Assembly (NCBI RefSeq): GCF_023091745.1
Contig: NC_068912.1
Location: 58,184,567-58,248,566, forward strand
Reading direction: 5' to 3'
Length of the DNA stretch: 64,000 bases
From: Budorcas taxicolor
Taxonomy: Eukaryota; Chordata; Mammalia; Artiodactyla; Bovidae
Each line of letters begins with the position of its first letter. Within the stretch, counting starts at the first letter, position 1. Below the pieces are notes generated by a model. The model was not told where the DNA came from. It worked only from the letters and a program-made list of their open reading frames with translations, and did not search any database. Positions 59,901-64,000 of this stretch are shown piece after piece. The position numbers and the translations under genes are program-made.

Positions 59901-60788
59901 TGGTACAGAGTGTTACACATAGTAGTCAGCACTGAAAGAAGGAAACTGTTAGTACGGGAATGTGTTTCTGAGCAGGAGTTTCTTTTCACCAGGTGATACC
60001 TGCTTAAGATAGTAATGCTTGGTTGTTTTAAATTTTAAATTGGGTGAATTCTAAAGCATCTGATTCAGTTCTAGTTAAATCTCTTCTTCTACTTTTCATA
60101 AAAAATGTTGACTCAAACCTGATCTATGTCGCATCCACACAGTGTCTTGGGGATGGCTGCCATGTTTCTTTTCTTTTTACTGTAGTCGTCGTTTAGTCAT
60201 TCAGCTCATGTCTGACTCTCTGCGATCCCATGGACTGTAGCCCCCCAGACTTGTGTTTGTGGGATTTCCCAGGCAAGAATACTGAAGTGGGTTGCCATTT
60301 CCTTCTCCAGGGGATCTTCCCAACCCAGGGATCAAACCCGCATCTCCTGCTTAGCAGGCAGATTCTTTACCACTGAGCCACCAGGGAAACCTTTCCTCTT
60401 ACTACGAATAATCTAATTGTTATCACTGGTCATATATTTAACAATGAGGCAAAATACCTGTCATCAAATTAGATACTTAAAAAAAAAAAAATAGATTAGC
60501 AAGATTAATCTGTGCAGAAAGAAGATGGGTAATATTTTTTACATTTGGATTGTTGGTTAGAAAATATCTTTAACCCTTTTTCTGTGCTTGGATAGGTAAA
60601 TTTTAAGTATTATACTTAGCTATTTATAGATGCTTAGTTTTCCATAGACACAGTTTTAAAATACACTAAAAAGCAGTTTTACTTCCTTTAATCTGACTTT
60701 TTTATTTCAGGTTGAAAGCCTACATTTGCTCTCAGACTGGGGTCCGAATTTTAATGAAGGTAGAAAATATGCAGCAAAATCTAGTAAG
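22170..60788 (+). CDS. ZNHIT6: ZNHIT6 / BCD1, box C/D snoRNA assembly factor (gene-level entry, 3'-incomplete)
   Basis: Eight coding exons join in phase to 1247 nt (415 codons plus 2 nt). Known role of the family: a nuclear factor that, with NUFIP1 and RUVBL1/2, assembles box C/D snoRNPs needed for rRNA 2'-O-methylation. Seen here: an acidic, Lys/Glu-rich N-terminus (residues 1-218) with repeated VKEE/VKQE motifs; a complete HIT zinc finger (C220, C223, C232, C235, C240, C244, H248, C254); then the conserved BCD1 region running from FLEDVARTADHISRD through KRQFCWHVKLQFP and VPDDKTINEV to the window limit. The start at 22170 (MDFAAESEE) is chosen because the human protein, as I recall it, begins MEFAAENE. 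The human protein is about 470 residues, so roughly 55 C-terminal residues must be encoded downstream. All introns are GT-AG. I infer the gene is intact and expressed; no frameshift was seen. Confidence 0.95.
22826..23945 (+). other. ZNHIT6 intron 1
   Basis: This 1120-nt GT-AG intron has a GC-richer first 150 bases continuing from the CpG region. I recognise no repeat family and no other gene in it. Confidence 0.85.
23946..24011 (+). CDS. ZNHIT6: ZNHIT6 coding exon 2: first half of HIT zinc finger
   Basis: The acceptor is TTTTGTAG ending at 23945 and the donor is GCAG|GTATAT at 24012. It encodes CETCGTEEAKYRCPRC and LRYSC, the first five zinc ligands. Intron 1 (22826-23945, 1120 nt) precedes it and a very short 85-nt intron follows. 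Phase is consistent on both sides. Confidence 0.95.
24012..24096 (+). other. ZNHIT6 intron 2 (85 nt, minimal)
   Basis: This is a GT-AG intron of only 85 nt with a T/C-rich 3' half. It has no stop codon in the frame of exon 2. If retained, translation passes through it, shifts frame in exon 3 and stops at 24136-24138. Confidence 0.85.
24097..24203 (+). CDS. ZNHIT6: ZNHIT6 coding exon 3: second half of HIT zinc finger
   Basis: The acceptor is CCCTTCAG at 24089-24096 and the donor is GTG|GTAAGCC at 24204. It supplies ligands C244, H248 and C254 (SLPCVKKHKAELTC) and then GVRDKTAYVSIQQFTEMN, conserved in mammals as far as I recall. The HIT finger is therefore split by an intron between its Cys pairs. 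Confidence 0.95.
24204..24291 (+). other. ZNHIT6 intron 3 (88 nt, minimal)
   Basis: This is a GT-AG intron of 88 nt with a strong T tract before the acceptor. Together with intron 2 it packs exons 2-4 into about 430 bp. Confidence 0.85.
24292..24377 (+). CDS. ZNHIT6: ZNHIT6 coding exon 4
   Basis: The acceptor is AATTTGTAG at 24283-24291 and the donor is CAT|GTAAGT at 24378. It encodes residues 277-305, DYRFLEDVARTADHISRD and the following AFLKRPISNKH, a helical linker after the zinc finger. The exon ends on a codon boundary. Confidence 0.95.
24450..24640. mobile_element. L2 3' fragment, part 1
   Basis: The pattern GGCTACTATGATCCAGGGCT, then GCTAGGGATACAGCAGTGAC and CCTCATGGAACTTGTAG, is the typical mammalian L2 3' segment. 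It is interrupted by a BovB tail. Confidence 0.7.
24641..24946 (-). mobile_element. BovB 3' tail in intron 4
   Basis: Reverse BovB end beginning with TTCAG-type repeats and reaching GGGCTGATCTCCTTAG. It splits an L2 fragment. Confidence 0.88.
24947..25393. mobile_element. L2 fragment, part 2 (diverged)
   Basis: It continues an L2-like pattern (GAAAGAGGCAGTCACGTGAT ... AAGCAGAAGTA) after the BovB insertion. Divergence makes the right end uncertain. Confidence 0.45.
25409..25566 (-). mobile_element. L1 3' stub, severely 5'-truncated
   Basis: Poly-T start, then reverse L1 3' end (TTTACAATGTTATATTAGTT ... CCCTGTGCTATACAG). Perfect 15-bp TSDs GGGAAGTGATTAGAT lie at 25394-25408 and 25567-25581. 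Confidence 0.9.
25582..25940. other. Intronic unique stretch
   Basis: AT-rich intron sequence without a recognised repeat or gene. Confidence 0.5.
25941..26120 (+). mobile_element. Bov-tA SINE
   Basis: CTTCCCTGGTGGCTCACACT head and A unit ending CATGGGGTTGCAAAAAGG. No clear TSD was found. Confidence 0.88.
26140..28210 (-). mobile_element. Old L1, antisense, part 1
   Basis: L1 3' region in reverse (GAACAAAGCTATAGTGAACA ... TTTCCAAAGTGGTGATGCCA), then reverse ORF2-like sequence rich in T. It is split by the composite SINE at 26652-26968. No intact frame. Confidence 0.7.
26652..26968 (-). mobile_element. Composite Bov-tA with a second tRNA-like head
   Basis: In reverse there is an A unit, a tRNA-like head, a short partial A unit, then another tRNA-like head (ACCAACTGAGCTATCAAGGA). 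A single perfect 14-bp TSD TCTTAATGAGATTG encloses the whole at 26638-26651 and 26969-26982, so it arrived as one unit. Confidence 0.9.
28215..28925. mobile_element. LTR-like or other old repeat within the L1
   Basis: A block of different composition interrupts the antisense L1. Segments such as AAAGTTTATTACAGTGAAAG and TCATTAGAGACTCAGTGCCC recall a mammalian-wide LTR family, but I cannot name it. No coding content. Confidence 0.4.
28926..30250 (-). mobile_element. Old L1, antisense, part 2
   Basis: T-rich reverse ORF2-like sequence (AGCTTAATTGCATTATGGTC near 29600; AACTATTTCACTCCTTTGG). It continues the L1 from before the 28215 block. Highly decayed. Confidence 0.6.
30258..30455 (-). mobile_element. 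CHR-type cetartiodactyl SINE
   Basis: Poly-T start, then CACTTGGGCTTAGTTGCCCC, and a reverse tRNA-like head ending ACCACCAGGGAAGACC. The middle differs from Bov-tA and fits the CHR family shared by whales, hippos and ruminants. Confidence 0.75.
30456..31654. other. Intron 4, mostly unique
   Basis: No gene was seen. It contains CA/TA dinucleotide runs at about 31040-31085. No confident repeat family otherwise. Confidence 0.5.
31655..31860 (+). mobile_element. MIR SINE just upstream of exon 5
   Basis: TGGTTAAAAGCACAGACTGC, then ATAATAGTACCGGCTTCATA and GTGAGGATTAAATGATAT match the MIR layout. It ends about 70 bp before exon 5. Confidence 0.75.
31930..32033 (+). CDS. ZNHIT6: ZNHIT6 coding exon 5
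   Basis: The acceptor is TTTTGTTAG at 31921-31929 and the donor is AAGAA|GTAAGT at 32034. It encodes residues 306-339, starting MYFMKNRARKQGINLKLLPN and ending near STFFDK. It is basic and conserved. It sits alone between the 7.55-kb intron 4 and the 25.9-kb intron 5. Confidence 0.95.
32034..32655. other. Start of intron 5, unique, with (GA)n
   Basis: No gene. A (GA)n run lies at about 32263-32287. Confidence 0.6.
32660..32820 (+). mobile_element. MIR SINE
   Basis: GCAAGGCCTTGAGCAAATTA and a GGCTCTATCTGTATAATGG segment give the MIR core and 3' part. Confidence 0.75.
32999..33175 (+). mobile_element. Bov-tA SINE, shortened A unit
   Basis: Head GACTTCCCTGGTGGCTTAGG and A unit ending GAGCGACTTCATTTCAC. 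11-bp TSDs TGCATTTATCA lie at 32988-32998 and 33176-33186. Confidence 0.92.
33187..33925. other. Intron 5 unique stretch
   Basis: Nothing recognised except a weak MIR-like TCTGTAAAACGGAGCTAATG at about 33613. Confidence 0.5.
33926..34195 (-). mobile_element. Old L1 fragment, antisense
   Basis: The segment AATAATGCTGTTGTAAACAT, then GATTCCTGATAAGTGGCATT is the reverse of the old L1 3' region. Diverged. Confidence 0.55.
34490..34645 (+). mobile_element. MIR SINE
   Basis: GGCTGCCTGGGTTCAAATTT and TTCAGTTCCTTATCTATAAA are MIR core landmarks. Confidence 0.8.
34646..35195. other. Intron 5 unique stretch
   Basis: No repeat or gene recognised. Confidence 0.5.
35200..35305 (-). mobile_element. MER5-type hAT fragment
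   Basis: TTAGGATGTTTAGCAGCATC followed by CCTGGCCTCTACTCACTGGA is the reverse of the MER5A middle. The ends are lost. Confidence 0.75.
35515..35665 (+). mobile_element. MIR fragment, diverged
   Basis: GTTTGAATATTG ... GTCCTTGGGCAAAAGTGAAT with AATAATACCCAGCAACTAGT. A weak match to MIR. Confidence 0.45.
36060..36150 (+). mobile_element. Old L1 3' tail
   Basis: TTTTTGTAACTTTTCTGTAA, then GTTTGAAATTATTTGAAAAT and an A run is the usual end of old mammalian L1. Confidence 0.6.
36151..36640. other. Intron 5 unique stretch
   Basis: A C-rich run lies at about 36162-36182; otherwise nothing recognised. Confidence 0.5.
36645..36895 (-). mobile_element. BovB 3' tail, old copy
   Basis: Reverse BovB end (GATGCCATCCAACCATCTCA, TCCTGCCTTCACTCTTTCCC). 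It is more diverged than the other copies. Confidence 0.8.
36896..37557. other. Intron 5 stretch with G-rich run
   Basis: A G-rich run lies at about 37300-37317 and a T run at 37537-37549. No gene seen. Confidence 0.5.
37558..38830 (-). mobile_element. BovB, 5'-truncated, antisense
   Basis: Reverse BovB covering the RT region and 3' end. It ends abruptly at GGAATGCCAACACCTACAAC, where the next BovB begins. Small deletions and stops are present. Confidence 0.9.
40910..41197 (-). mobile_element. Bov-A2 SINE inside BovB
   Basis: A (GCT)n end, two A units and the GTGAAAAGTGAAAGTG linker. Perfect 10-bp TSDs GGTTTTCCCT lie at 40900-40909 and 41198-41207. Confidence 0.93.
42722..42921 (+). mobile_element. 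Bov-tA SINE inside BovB leader
   Basis: Head CCCTGGTGGCTCAGGGCAAA and A unit through GGACATGACTGAGCAACTTC. It is opposite in orientation to the host BovB. No clear TSD. Confidence 0.85.
43890..44285 (-). mobile_element. Old L1 3' region, antisense
   Basis: GAGATATAATTGACATTTAG then GTGTACAGCCTAATGATTTG is the reverse of the L1M 3' region. Confidence 0.7.
44290..45005 (+). mobile_element. Old L1 fragment, sense
   Basis: CAAAACCTGGAAACAACTTT and ACAGTGGAATTCTATGCAAC are L1M 3' landmarks. The first 400 bp are uncertain. A short (GT)n lies at 44570-44588. Confidence 0.55.
45010..46500 (-). mobile_element. Old L1, antisense
   Basis: ACATGCAGTGAAATACACAA and GTTTTGACAAATGCATATAT are reverse L1M 3' features. 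A T-rich reverse ORF2-end-like region follows. Decayed. Confidence 0.55.
46600..47060 (+). mobile_element. Old L1 3' region, sense
   Basis: GATATTCAGTGCAATGTTTT, CCGTCAATAGTGGACTACTT and a final TTTTAAGAATAAATAAATG give an L1M 3' layout. Confidence 0.6.
47061..49425. other. Intron 5, repeat-poor stretch
   Basis: No gene with recognisable product. A weak L2-like patch lies at about 48770-48900 (AGAATCCTTTACTGCTTCTG). Open frames such as 47464-47757 look random. Confidence 0.5.
49430..49585 (-). mobile_element. MER5-type hAT element, diverged
   Basis: TGTGCATTACAGGAAGGTTG ... TCTGGTCCCTGCCCACTAAA ... CCCGGTGGAGAACT matches reverse MER5A with many changes. Confidence 0.6.
49586..50845. other. 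Intron 5, repeat-poor stretch
   Basis: AT-rich unique sequence; nothing recognised. Confidence 0.5.
50850..51055 (+). mobile_element. MIR SINE
   Basis: CAAACCCCAGCTCTGCCACT and ACAATGCCTGGCATTCAGGA are MIR landmarks. Confidence 0.8.
51056..51419. other. Intron 5 unique stretch
   Basis: Nothing recognised with confidence. Confidence 0.5.
51420..51632 (+). mobile_element. Bov-tA SINE, diverged head
   Basis: The head AGGCTTCACTGGTAGTTTGC is altered, with extra bases. The A unit is clear (GGCAACCCACTCCAGTATTC). Confidence 0.85.
51633..52125. other. Intron 5 stretch with possible L2 trace
   Basis: AGAATAAAATCCGTATTGTT and CAGAGCCCTTTGCACTCTGG at about 51940-51990 suggest a decayed L2. No gene. 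Confidence 0.4.
52130..52325 (-). mobile_element. MIR SINE
   Basis: TACTCACCTAATCCTATGCT, TCTCCCTGTTTTACTGTGAG and GATTCAAACAGAGTCCACTT are reverse MIR features. Confidence 0.75.
52326..52875. other. Intron 5 unique stretch
   Basis: Nothing recognised. Confidence 0.5.
52880..53110 (-). mobile_element. L1 3' end, antisense
   Basis: GATAATTGCTTTACAATGTT, GCAACGTGAATCAGTCATAT and CTGTGTTACACAGTAGCTTC are the reverse of the L1 3' end. Confidence 0.8.
53111..53776. other. Intron 5 unique stretch
   Basis: Nothing recognised. Confidence 0.5.
53777..53941. repeat. Compound (GT)n(GA)n microsatellite
   Basis: Three consecutive blocks of (GT)n then (GA)n ending AAA-GT shorten in turn. They are followed by a long pure (GT)n of about 25 units. 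Total about 165 bp. Confidence 0.97.
53942..54283. other. Intron 5 unique stretch
   Basis: Nothing recognised. Confidence 0.5.
54292..54516 (+). mobile_element. MER5A-type hAT DNA transposon (non-autonomous)
   Basis: The left end CAGTGGCTGTCAAA and right end GGTTGAGAAACCCAG are diverged terminal inverted repeats. The middle, TTGCCTCCCAGAGGACATTT, fits MER5A. 8-bp TSDs CTCTATCC (54284-54291) and CTTTATCC (54517-54524), one mismatch, fit hAT insertion. Confidence 0.88.
54769..54972 (+). mobile_element. Bov-tA SINE (tandem copy 1)
   Basis: Head GCTTCCCTGGTGGCTCAGCA, A unit, and a GACTGAGTGACTCCTTTC end. It is inside the duplicated unit. Confidence 0.92.
55020..55223 (+). mobile_element. Bov-tA SINE (tandem copy 2)
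   Basis: Near-copy of the element at 54769. It arose by tandem duplication rather than separate insertion, because the non-SINE flank is copied too. Confidence 0.92.
55232..55451 (-). mobile_element. Bov-tA SINE, inverted neighbour
   Basis: Reverse A unit and head ending GAGCCACCAGGGAAGCCC. It is followed by TATCACTCTA (55452-55461), which also precedes tandem copy 1 (54756-54765). Confidence 0.9.
55462..55775. other. Intron 5 unique stretch
   Basis: Nothing recognised. Confidence 0.5.
55780..56330 (+). mobile_element. Old L1 3' region, sense
   Basis: ATGCAACAGAATACTATGTA and TACATGTATCGTCATAAGTC are L1M 3' landmarks. Decayed. Confidence 0.6.
56331..57960. other. End of intron 5, mostly unique
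   Basis: A poly-T run lies at about 56792-56812. No other gene or clear repeat precedes exon 6. Confidence 0.55.
57961..58029 (+). CDS. ZNHIT6: ZNHIT6 coding exon 6
   Basis: The acceptor is TTTTTCTCCTAG ending at 57960 and the donor is AAAAG|GTATAG at 58030. It encodes the core BCD1 segment KRQFCWHVKLQFPQSQAV and then YVEK. The frame closes properly with exons 5 and 7, which confirms that the intron-5 boundaries are right despite its length. Confidence 0.95.
58095..58600 (+). mobile_element. Old L1 3' region in intron 6
   Basis: GTATATTCATACAATGAAAT, GATGAACCTCAAAAGTAATG and GGGGACAGATGTTAAGGAG give an L1M 3' layout. The ORFs on both strands here are L1 shadows. Confidence 0.6.
58601..59064. 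other. End of intron 6
   Basis: AT-rich, nothing recognised. It ends in the T/G-rich tract of the exon-7 acceptor. Confidence 0.6.
59065..59145 (+). CDS. ZNHIT6: ZNHIT6 coding exon 7
   Basis: The acceptor is a T/G-rich tract ending GGGAAG at 59064 and the donor is CAAAG|GTATGT at 59146. It encodes RVPDDKTINEVLRPYIDPEK and SDPVIRQ. An alternative AG at 59065-59066 lies two bases downstream, but using it would shift the frame, so the first AG is chosen. Confidence 0.93.
59340..59570 (-). mobile_element. MIR SINE in intron 7
   Basis: TTCATTTAATCCTCACAATA, CCATTTTACAGGTGGAGAAA and TAGGATTCAAATTCAGGCGG are reverse MIR. Confidence 0.85.
59695..59945 (+). mobile_element. MIR SINE in intron 7
   Basis: GCATAGTGGAAAGATTCAGT, TTAGCTATGTGATCAGGAGC and ATAAAATGAGAATGATGATG are MIR features. 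Confidence 0.8.
60182..60393 (-). mobile_element. Bov-tA SINE in intron 7
   Basis: Reverse A unit (GGCAAGAATACTGAAGTGGG) and head ending GCCACCAGGGAAACC. Confidence 0.9.
60394..60710. other. End of intron 7
   Basis: AT-rich unique sequence leading to the exon-8 acceptor. Nothing else seen. Confidence 0.6.
60711..60788 (+). CDS. ZNHIT6: ZNHIT6 coding exon 8 (last one in window)
   Basis: The acceptor is TTTATTTCAG at 60701-60710 and the donor is GTAAG|GTAAAG at 60789. It encodes LKAYICSQTGVRILMKVENM and QQNLV, ending two bases into an Arg codon. The expected continuation (a YYELDPYKSLLDN-like segment in human, from memory) was not found in 60789-64000. Confidence 0.94.
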
Positions 60789-61077
60789 GTAAAGTTGCTT
60801 CTCTTTCCATTTCTGTAAATGTTTTCTAATTCTGTAATACAGCTAAGTAGCTTGCTTAGTGGAAGGGGCTAGTTATTTTACTAGTTATCTGGCTGTCAGC
60901 AAAGCCTAGGCTTTTAAAAATAACTTTCAAATTAAAATTTTTAGATAATCACACATCATAATATAGGATAAATGCAATTGAAAAATCACCCTGGTTAGAA
61001 TATTTTGAAATAACATCATGTGCAACTGAAAGGTTTTCAAATTTCATCATAACTTATTTCAATAAATATTCTGTACA

Positions 61078-61297
61078 GGTGTCTGTGCTTGCATCCTCAG
61101 TCATGTCCAGCTATTTAACAACTCCATGAACTGTAGCCCATCAGGCTCCTCTGTTCATGGAATTTCCTAGGCAAGAATGCTGAAGTAGGTTGCCATTTCC
61201 TACTCTAAAGCATCTTCCCGACCTAGAGATCAAACCCAAGTCTCTTGCATCTCCTGCACTGAAGCAGATTCTTTACTACTGAGGCACCGAGGAAGCC
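61078..61297 (-). mobile_element. Bov-tA SINE in intron 8
   Basis: Reverse Bov-tA with TSD TATTCTGTACA (61067-61077) and TATTCTATACA (61298-61308), one mismatch. Older than most copies here. Confidence 0.88.
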
Positions 61298-61308
61298 TAT
61301 TCTATACA

Positions 61309-61675
61309 ACAGAGTTCCAGTGTTCCAGGTTTTGCTTTAGGAATAAAAAAATTCATGTGATAAACTGACCATTGAATATATCACAGTGGAAAGAGCTCTA
61401 CACAGAACATGAAGAAAGCCAGGCTGTAACAAACCTTATGATTTGAGAGTTTTAATATCAGTAGGCTCTCTTTCCTTCTTTAATGGATTGATGAAGCAGG
61501 CAACGTTGACAGATCTTTGAGAGTCCCTGCAGTGTGTCCTTAATAAGCGCCAGTTACGTGTGCATTATACTAAATTGCAGAACACTGATCTCTTAAGATC
61601 TGTGATGCTTTCCCCCTTTTGTTTCATTAACAAAACTACTAGATTCACTTCAGACTAAATATAATTGGTCTCATA
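61309..61675. other. Intron 8 unique stretch
   Basis: Nothing recognised. Confidence 0.5.
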
Positions 61676-61679
61676 TGCT

Positions 61680-61905
61680 TGTATAGCTTAGAGATTTAAG
61701 CATCCAAGCTGTGAAAACAAAGCGGGGTTTGAATCCTGGCTCAGTCTGTTTCTAATTACATTAACTTGAGTAAATTACATAGCCTAACTGCCTTAGTTTC
61801 CTCATCTCTAAACTGGGGGTAATAATAATCAGGTTGTCATGAGAGACTGAGATAACGATTAGCACATGGTAAGTGCATGCTTTTTATTATTACTATTGCT
61901 ACTAT
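61680..61905 (+). mobile_element. MIR SINE in intron 8
   Basis: GGGTTTGAATCCTGGCTCAG and CTTAGTTTCCTCATCTCTAA are clear MIR segments. Confidence 0.85.
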
Positions 61906-62998
61906 TGCTGTTATTACTACTATTACAACAGATAAATGTATTCTTACAAAACATCTTCCAAAATTCAAGGAAACCAAAATTCCTTTAATTCCTTACCTAT
62001 TATAAAAGGTAAGGTAAATGTAAGATACTGCATAGTTTAAAGTTTATAATATAGGATAGACTGCTTAGGCCTAGATAAGTGTTCGTTTTTGACTTGGAAA
62101 TACGTACTGTAAGTCTGTGAAGAGAGAATGGGAATGGTGATCTCAGCTTGTCCTAGAGGACAGAGTTTTCTCGGAGAGTGACAGAAATACCTGGAGCATG
62201 ACACAACCCAGAGGGGAGCAGTTGGTAAAACCTTTACAGGAAGTTGCATAGAAAGAAATCCGAACATAGCAAGACAGGAAGATACAAGTGAGATTGGCAG
62301 ATTATATTTTAACAAAGGACCAAAGAGGATAAACCTTCACCAAAAAAGGCCAAAGGACTGTACTGCAGTGAAGATCAGATGACCTAATTCTAGACACTCA
62401 ACTTCCCTGGGCTCCATTCCCCTGTAAGAGCCTTTAGTTTCTCTTGTGTTATGGCTTTCCTTCTTTAGAAACCTAAAAAGGACTTCGATTGAGCCTTGGA
62501 TTAACCTTGTTAATCCCCAGAGGGGAGACAATGGTACAGTAATAAAGTAAAAGATGAGTGGTACCGACTTTAAGGAATACCGAGAATACTAAACCCAAGC
62601 CAAACTGAGAAACATGAAAAGTATTCTGGCTTTCCCTTATCTATGTAGGAAAACATGTCTTCCAGATTTCTCCATTTGAGTTGTTTACTTAAACTCAATA
62701 ATATATGAAAATGCTGTCAAAGAAGGGGAAGCAGTAGCTTACAACCAAGGTCTAAGAATTTTGTTTTTAAAAATTGCCATGCTGTGTAATTTGACTATAA
62801 ATATACCAATAAATAAATAATAAAGTGATGTTTTTCACTTTAAGGCAATAATAATGTTAGAAACTCTTAAGTGAGATACCTTTTATCCTGAAGGTGGACC
62901 TATGTTGGACTAAGGTACATCCTTATATCTTGACTGTTAAGTCAGCCTTAAGTATAGTTATCCTAAGTTCTACAAAACTCCCCAGTTTTATTAGCTTC
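61906..62998. other. Intron 8, unique
   Basis: A (TAT)n-like run follows the MIR. No exon, gene or repeat family was recognised in the rest. Confidence 0.5.
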
Positions 62999-63223
62999 CA
63001 TGCCAAGAATTGACTCATTGGAAAAGACTCTGATGCTGGGAGGGATTGGGGATAGGAGGAGAAGGGGACGACAGAGGATGAGATGGCTGGATGGCATCAC
63101 TGACTCGATGGACATCAGTTTGAGTGAACTCCGGGAGTTGGTGATAGACAGGGAGGCCTGGCGTGCTGCAGTTCATGGGGTTGCAAAGAGTCAGACATGA
63201 CTGAACAACTGAACTGAACTGAA
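62999..63223 (+). mobile_element. BovB 3' tail in intron 8
   Basis: Sense BovB end (GACTCATTGGAAAAGACTCT ... GGAGGCCTGGCGTGCTGC) with an ACTGAACTGAACTGAA tail. Confidence 0.9.
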
Positions 63224-63483
63224 TCATGAATAATGATATTTGATACTATGGAGATACATTTAGAAGTATTTTTTTTTATTAAAGATTTTTAAACCTGTGT
63301 TCATCAGATTATACATTCATAGATAGGCTAAGATGAGCATTTACACTTCATTGTATACTTAATTACAGTTACACCATTAAAGGAAAGTACATTCAGAGAA
63401 CATCTAAGTAAGATTATTATAGGTTATAAAATGCAGACTTCTAATTTAAGATAAGGAGGATTTTATTATTTCCTGAAAAGTGC

Positions 63484-63690
63484 TTAGAAGGTTGAAACAT
63501 ATTTTTCTTGTGGCTTTCTGATTTTAAATATATCATACGATTTATACCACTCCAGTAACTTCAGAGTAGTCTTTTGACCAAATACTTGGTATTGGTGATT
63601 TCCACTGGTTGTGTTTTTCATTCTTGGAGGGTTTATCACAATTGTCCCATTATGTAACTGATCAGCTAGAGCAAGCTTAAATTTTCCCAT
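63484..63690 (-). other. Unexplained 68-codon open frame with a nearby AATAAA
   Basis: The minus-strand frame MGKFKLALADQLHNGTIVIN ... RKPQEKYVSTF is not a repeat I know. An AATAAA on the same strand lies at 63467-63462, about 17 nt past the stop. It could be a fragment of a processed pseudogene, an antisense terminal exon, or chance. I do not recognise a protein family. Confidence 0.2.
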
Positions 63691-63833
63691 GCTTTAGCTT
63701 TACTTTATTCAACTTCTATGTTTAGATTGAGGTGATCATAGAATGTGTATCTCACCCTAAGGAATTTGTTGCTCTTGAGGCGTTTTCTTTCCAGAATACA
63801 CAGAATTGAATTTGTATCTTCTTGTAAAAGTAA

Positions 63834-64000
63834 GTGGGCTTCCTTTGTAGCTCGGTTGGTAAAGAATCCACCTAACCTGAGTTCCATCCCTGGGTTGGGA
63901 ACATCCCCTGGAGAAGGAAAAGGCTACCCACTCCAGTATTCTAGCCTGGAGAATTTCATGGGCTGTATAGTCCATAGGGTGGCAAAGAGTCAGACGTGAC
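63834..64000 (+). mobile_element. Bov-tA SINE, cut by window end
   Basis: Head GTGGGCTTCCTTTGTAGCTC and A unit to GAGTCAGACGTGAC at the last base. The 3' end is outside the window. Confidence 0.88.

Noticed and set aside
1..64000. A previously undescribed multi-gene system
   Set aside because: Both strands were read; apart from ZNHIT6 the window is explained by retroelements, old transposons, microsatellites and unremarkable intron or intergenic DNA.

Overview
This is a piece of a ruminant (bovid-type) nuclear genome. The evidence is the repeat content: many copies of the RTE retrotransposon BovB, its derived SINEs Bov-tA (tRNA-Glu head plus A unit) and Bov-A2 (A-unit dimer), a CHR-type cetartiodactyl SINE, young ruminant L1, and older mammalian MIR, L2, L1M and MER5. 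Species cannot be fixed from the sequence alone.

Only one protein-coding gene is supported: ZNHIT6 (BCD1), the HIT-type zinc-finger assembly factor for box C/D snoRNPs, on the + strand. Its CpG-rich promoter lies at about 21.76-22.10 kb. Eight coding exons with canonical GT/AG borders and consistent phase were mapped: 22170-22825, 23946-24011, 24097-24203, 24292-24377, 31930-32033, 57961-58029, 59065-59145 and 60711-60788. They give 415 codons plus two bases. The C-terminal exon or exons lie beyond the window end, and no stop-bearing terminal exon was found in 60789-64000.

Layout: 1-5035 holds serial + strand L1 3' ends, one carrying an internally rearranged BovB. 5041-12440 is a long decayed L1 with nested Bov-tA, BovB and Bov-A2 insertions. 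12441-19150 mixes L1 tails, SINEs and LTR-like segments. 19554-21348 is an antisense BovB plus a Bov-tA ending about 430 bp before the promoter. 21.8-24.4 kb holds the promoter and exons 1-4. Intron 4 (7.6 kb) and intron 5 (25.9 kb) are filled mostly with antisense old L1 and antisense BovB, including one very long BovB copy with its 5' leader region (38832 to about 43880). Exons 6-8 lie at 57.9-60.8 kb. The last 3.2 kb is intronic, with SINEs, MIR, a BovB tail and one unexplained minus-strand open frame.

No bacterial-type system, CRISPR array, phage or new gene cluster is present. The points most worth a second look are the SUMO-consensus array in the ZNHIT6 N-terminus, an uninterrupted in-frame extension upstream of its start, and several well-preserved nested or rearranged retroelement insertions with readable target-site duplications (TSDs).
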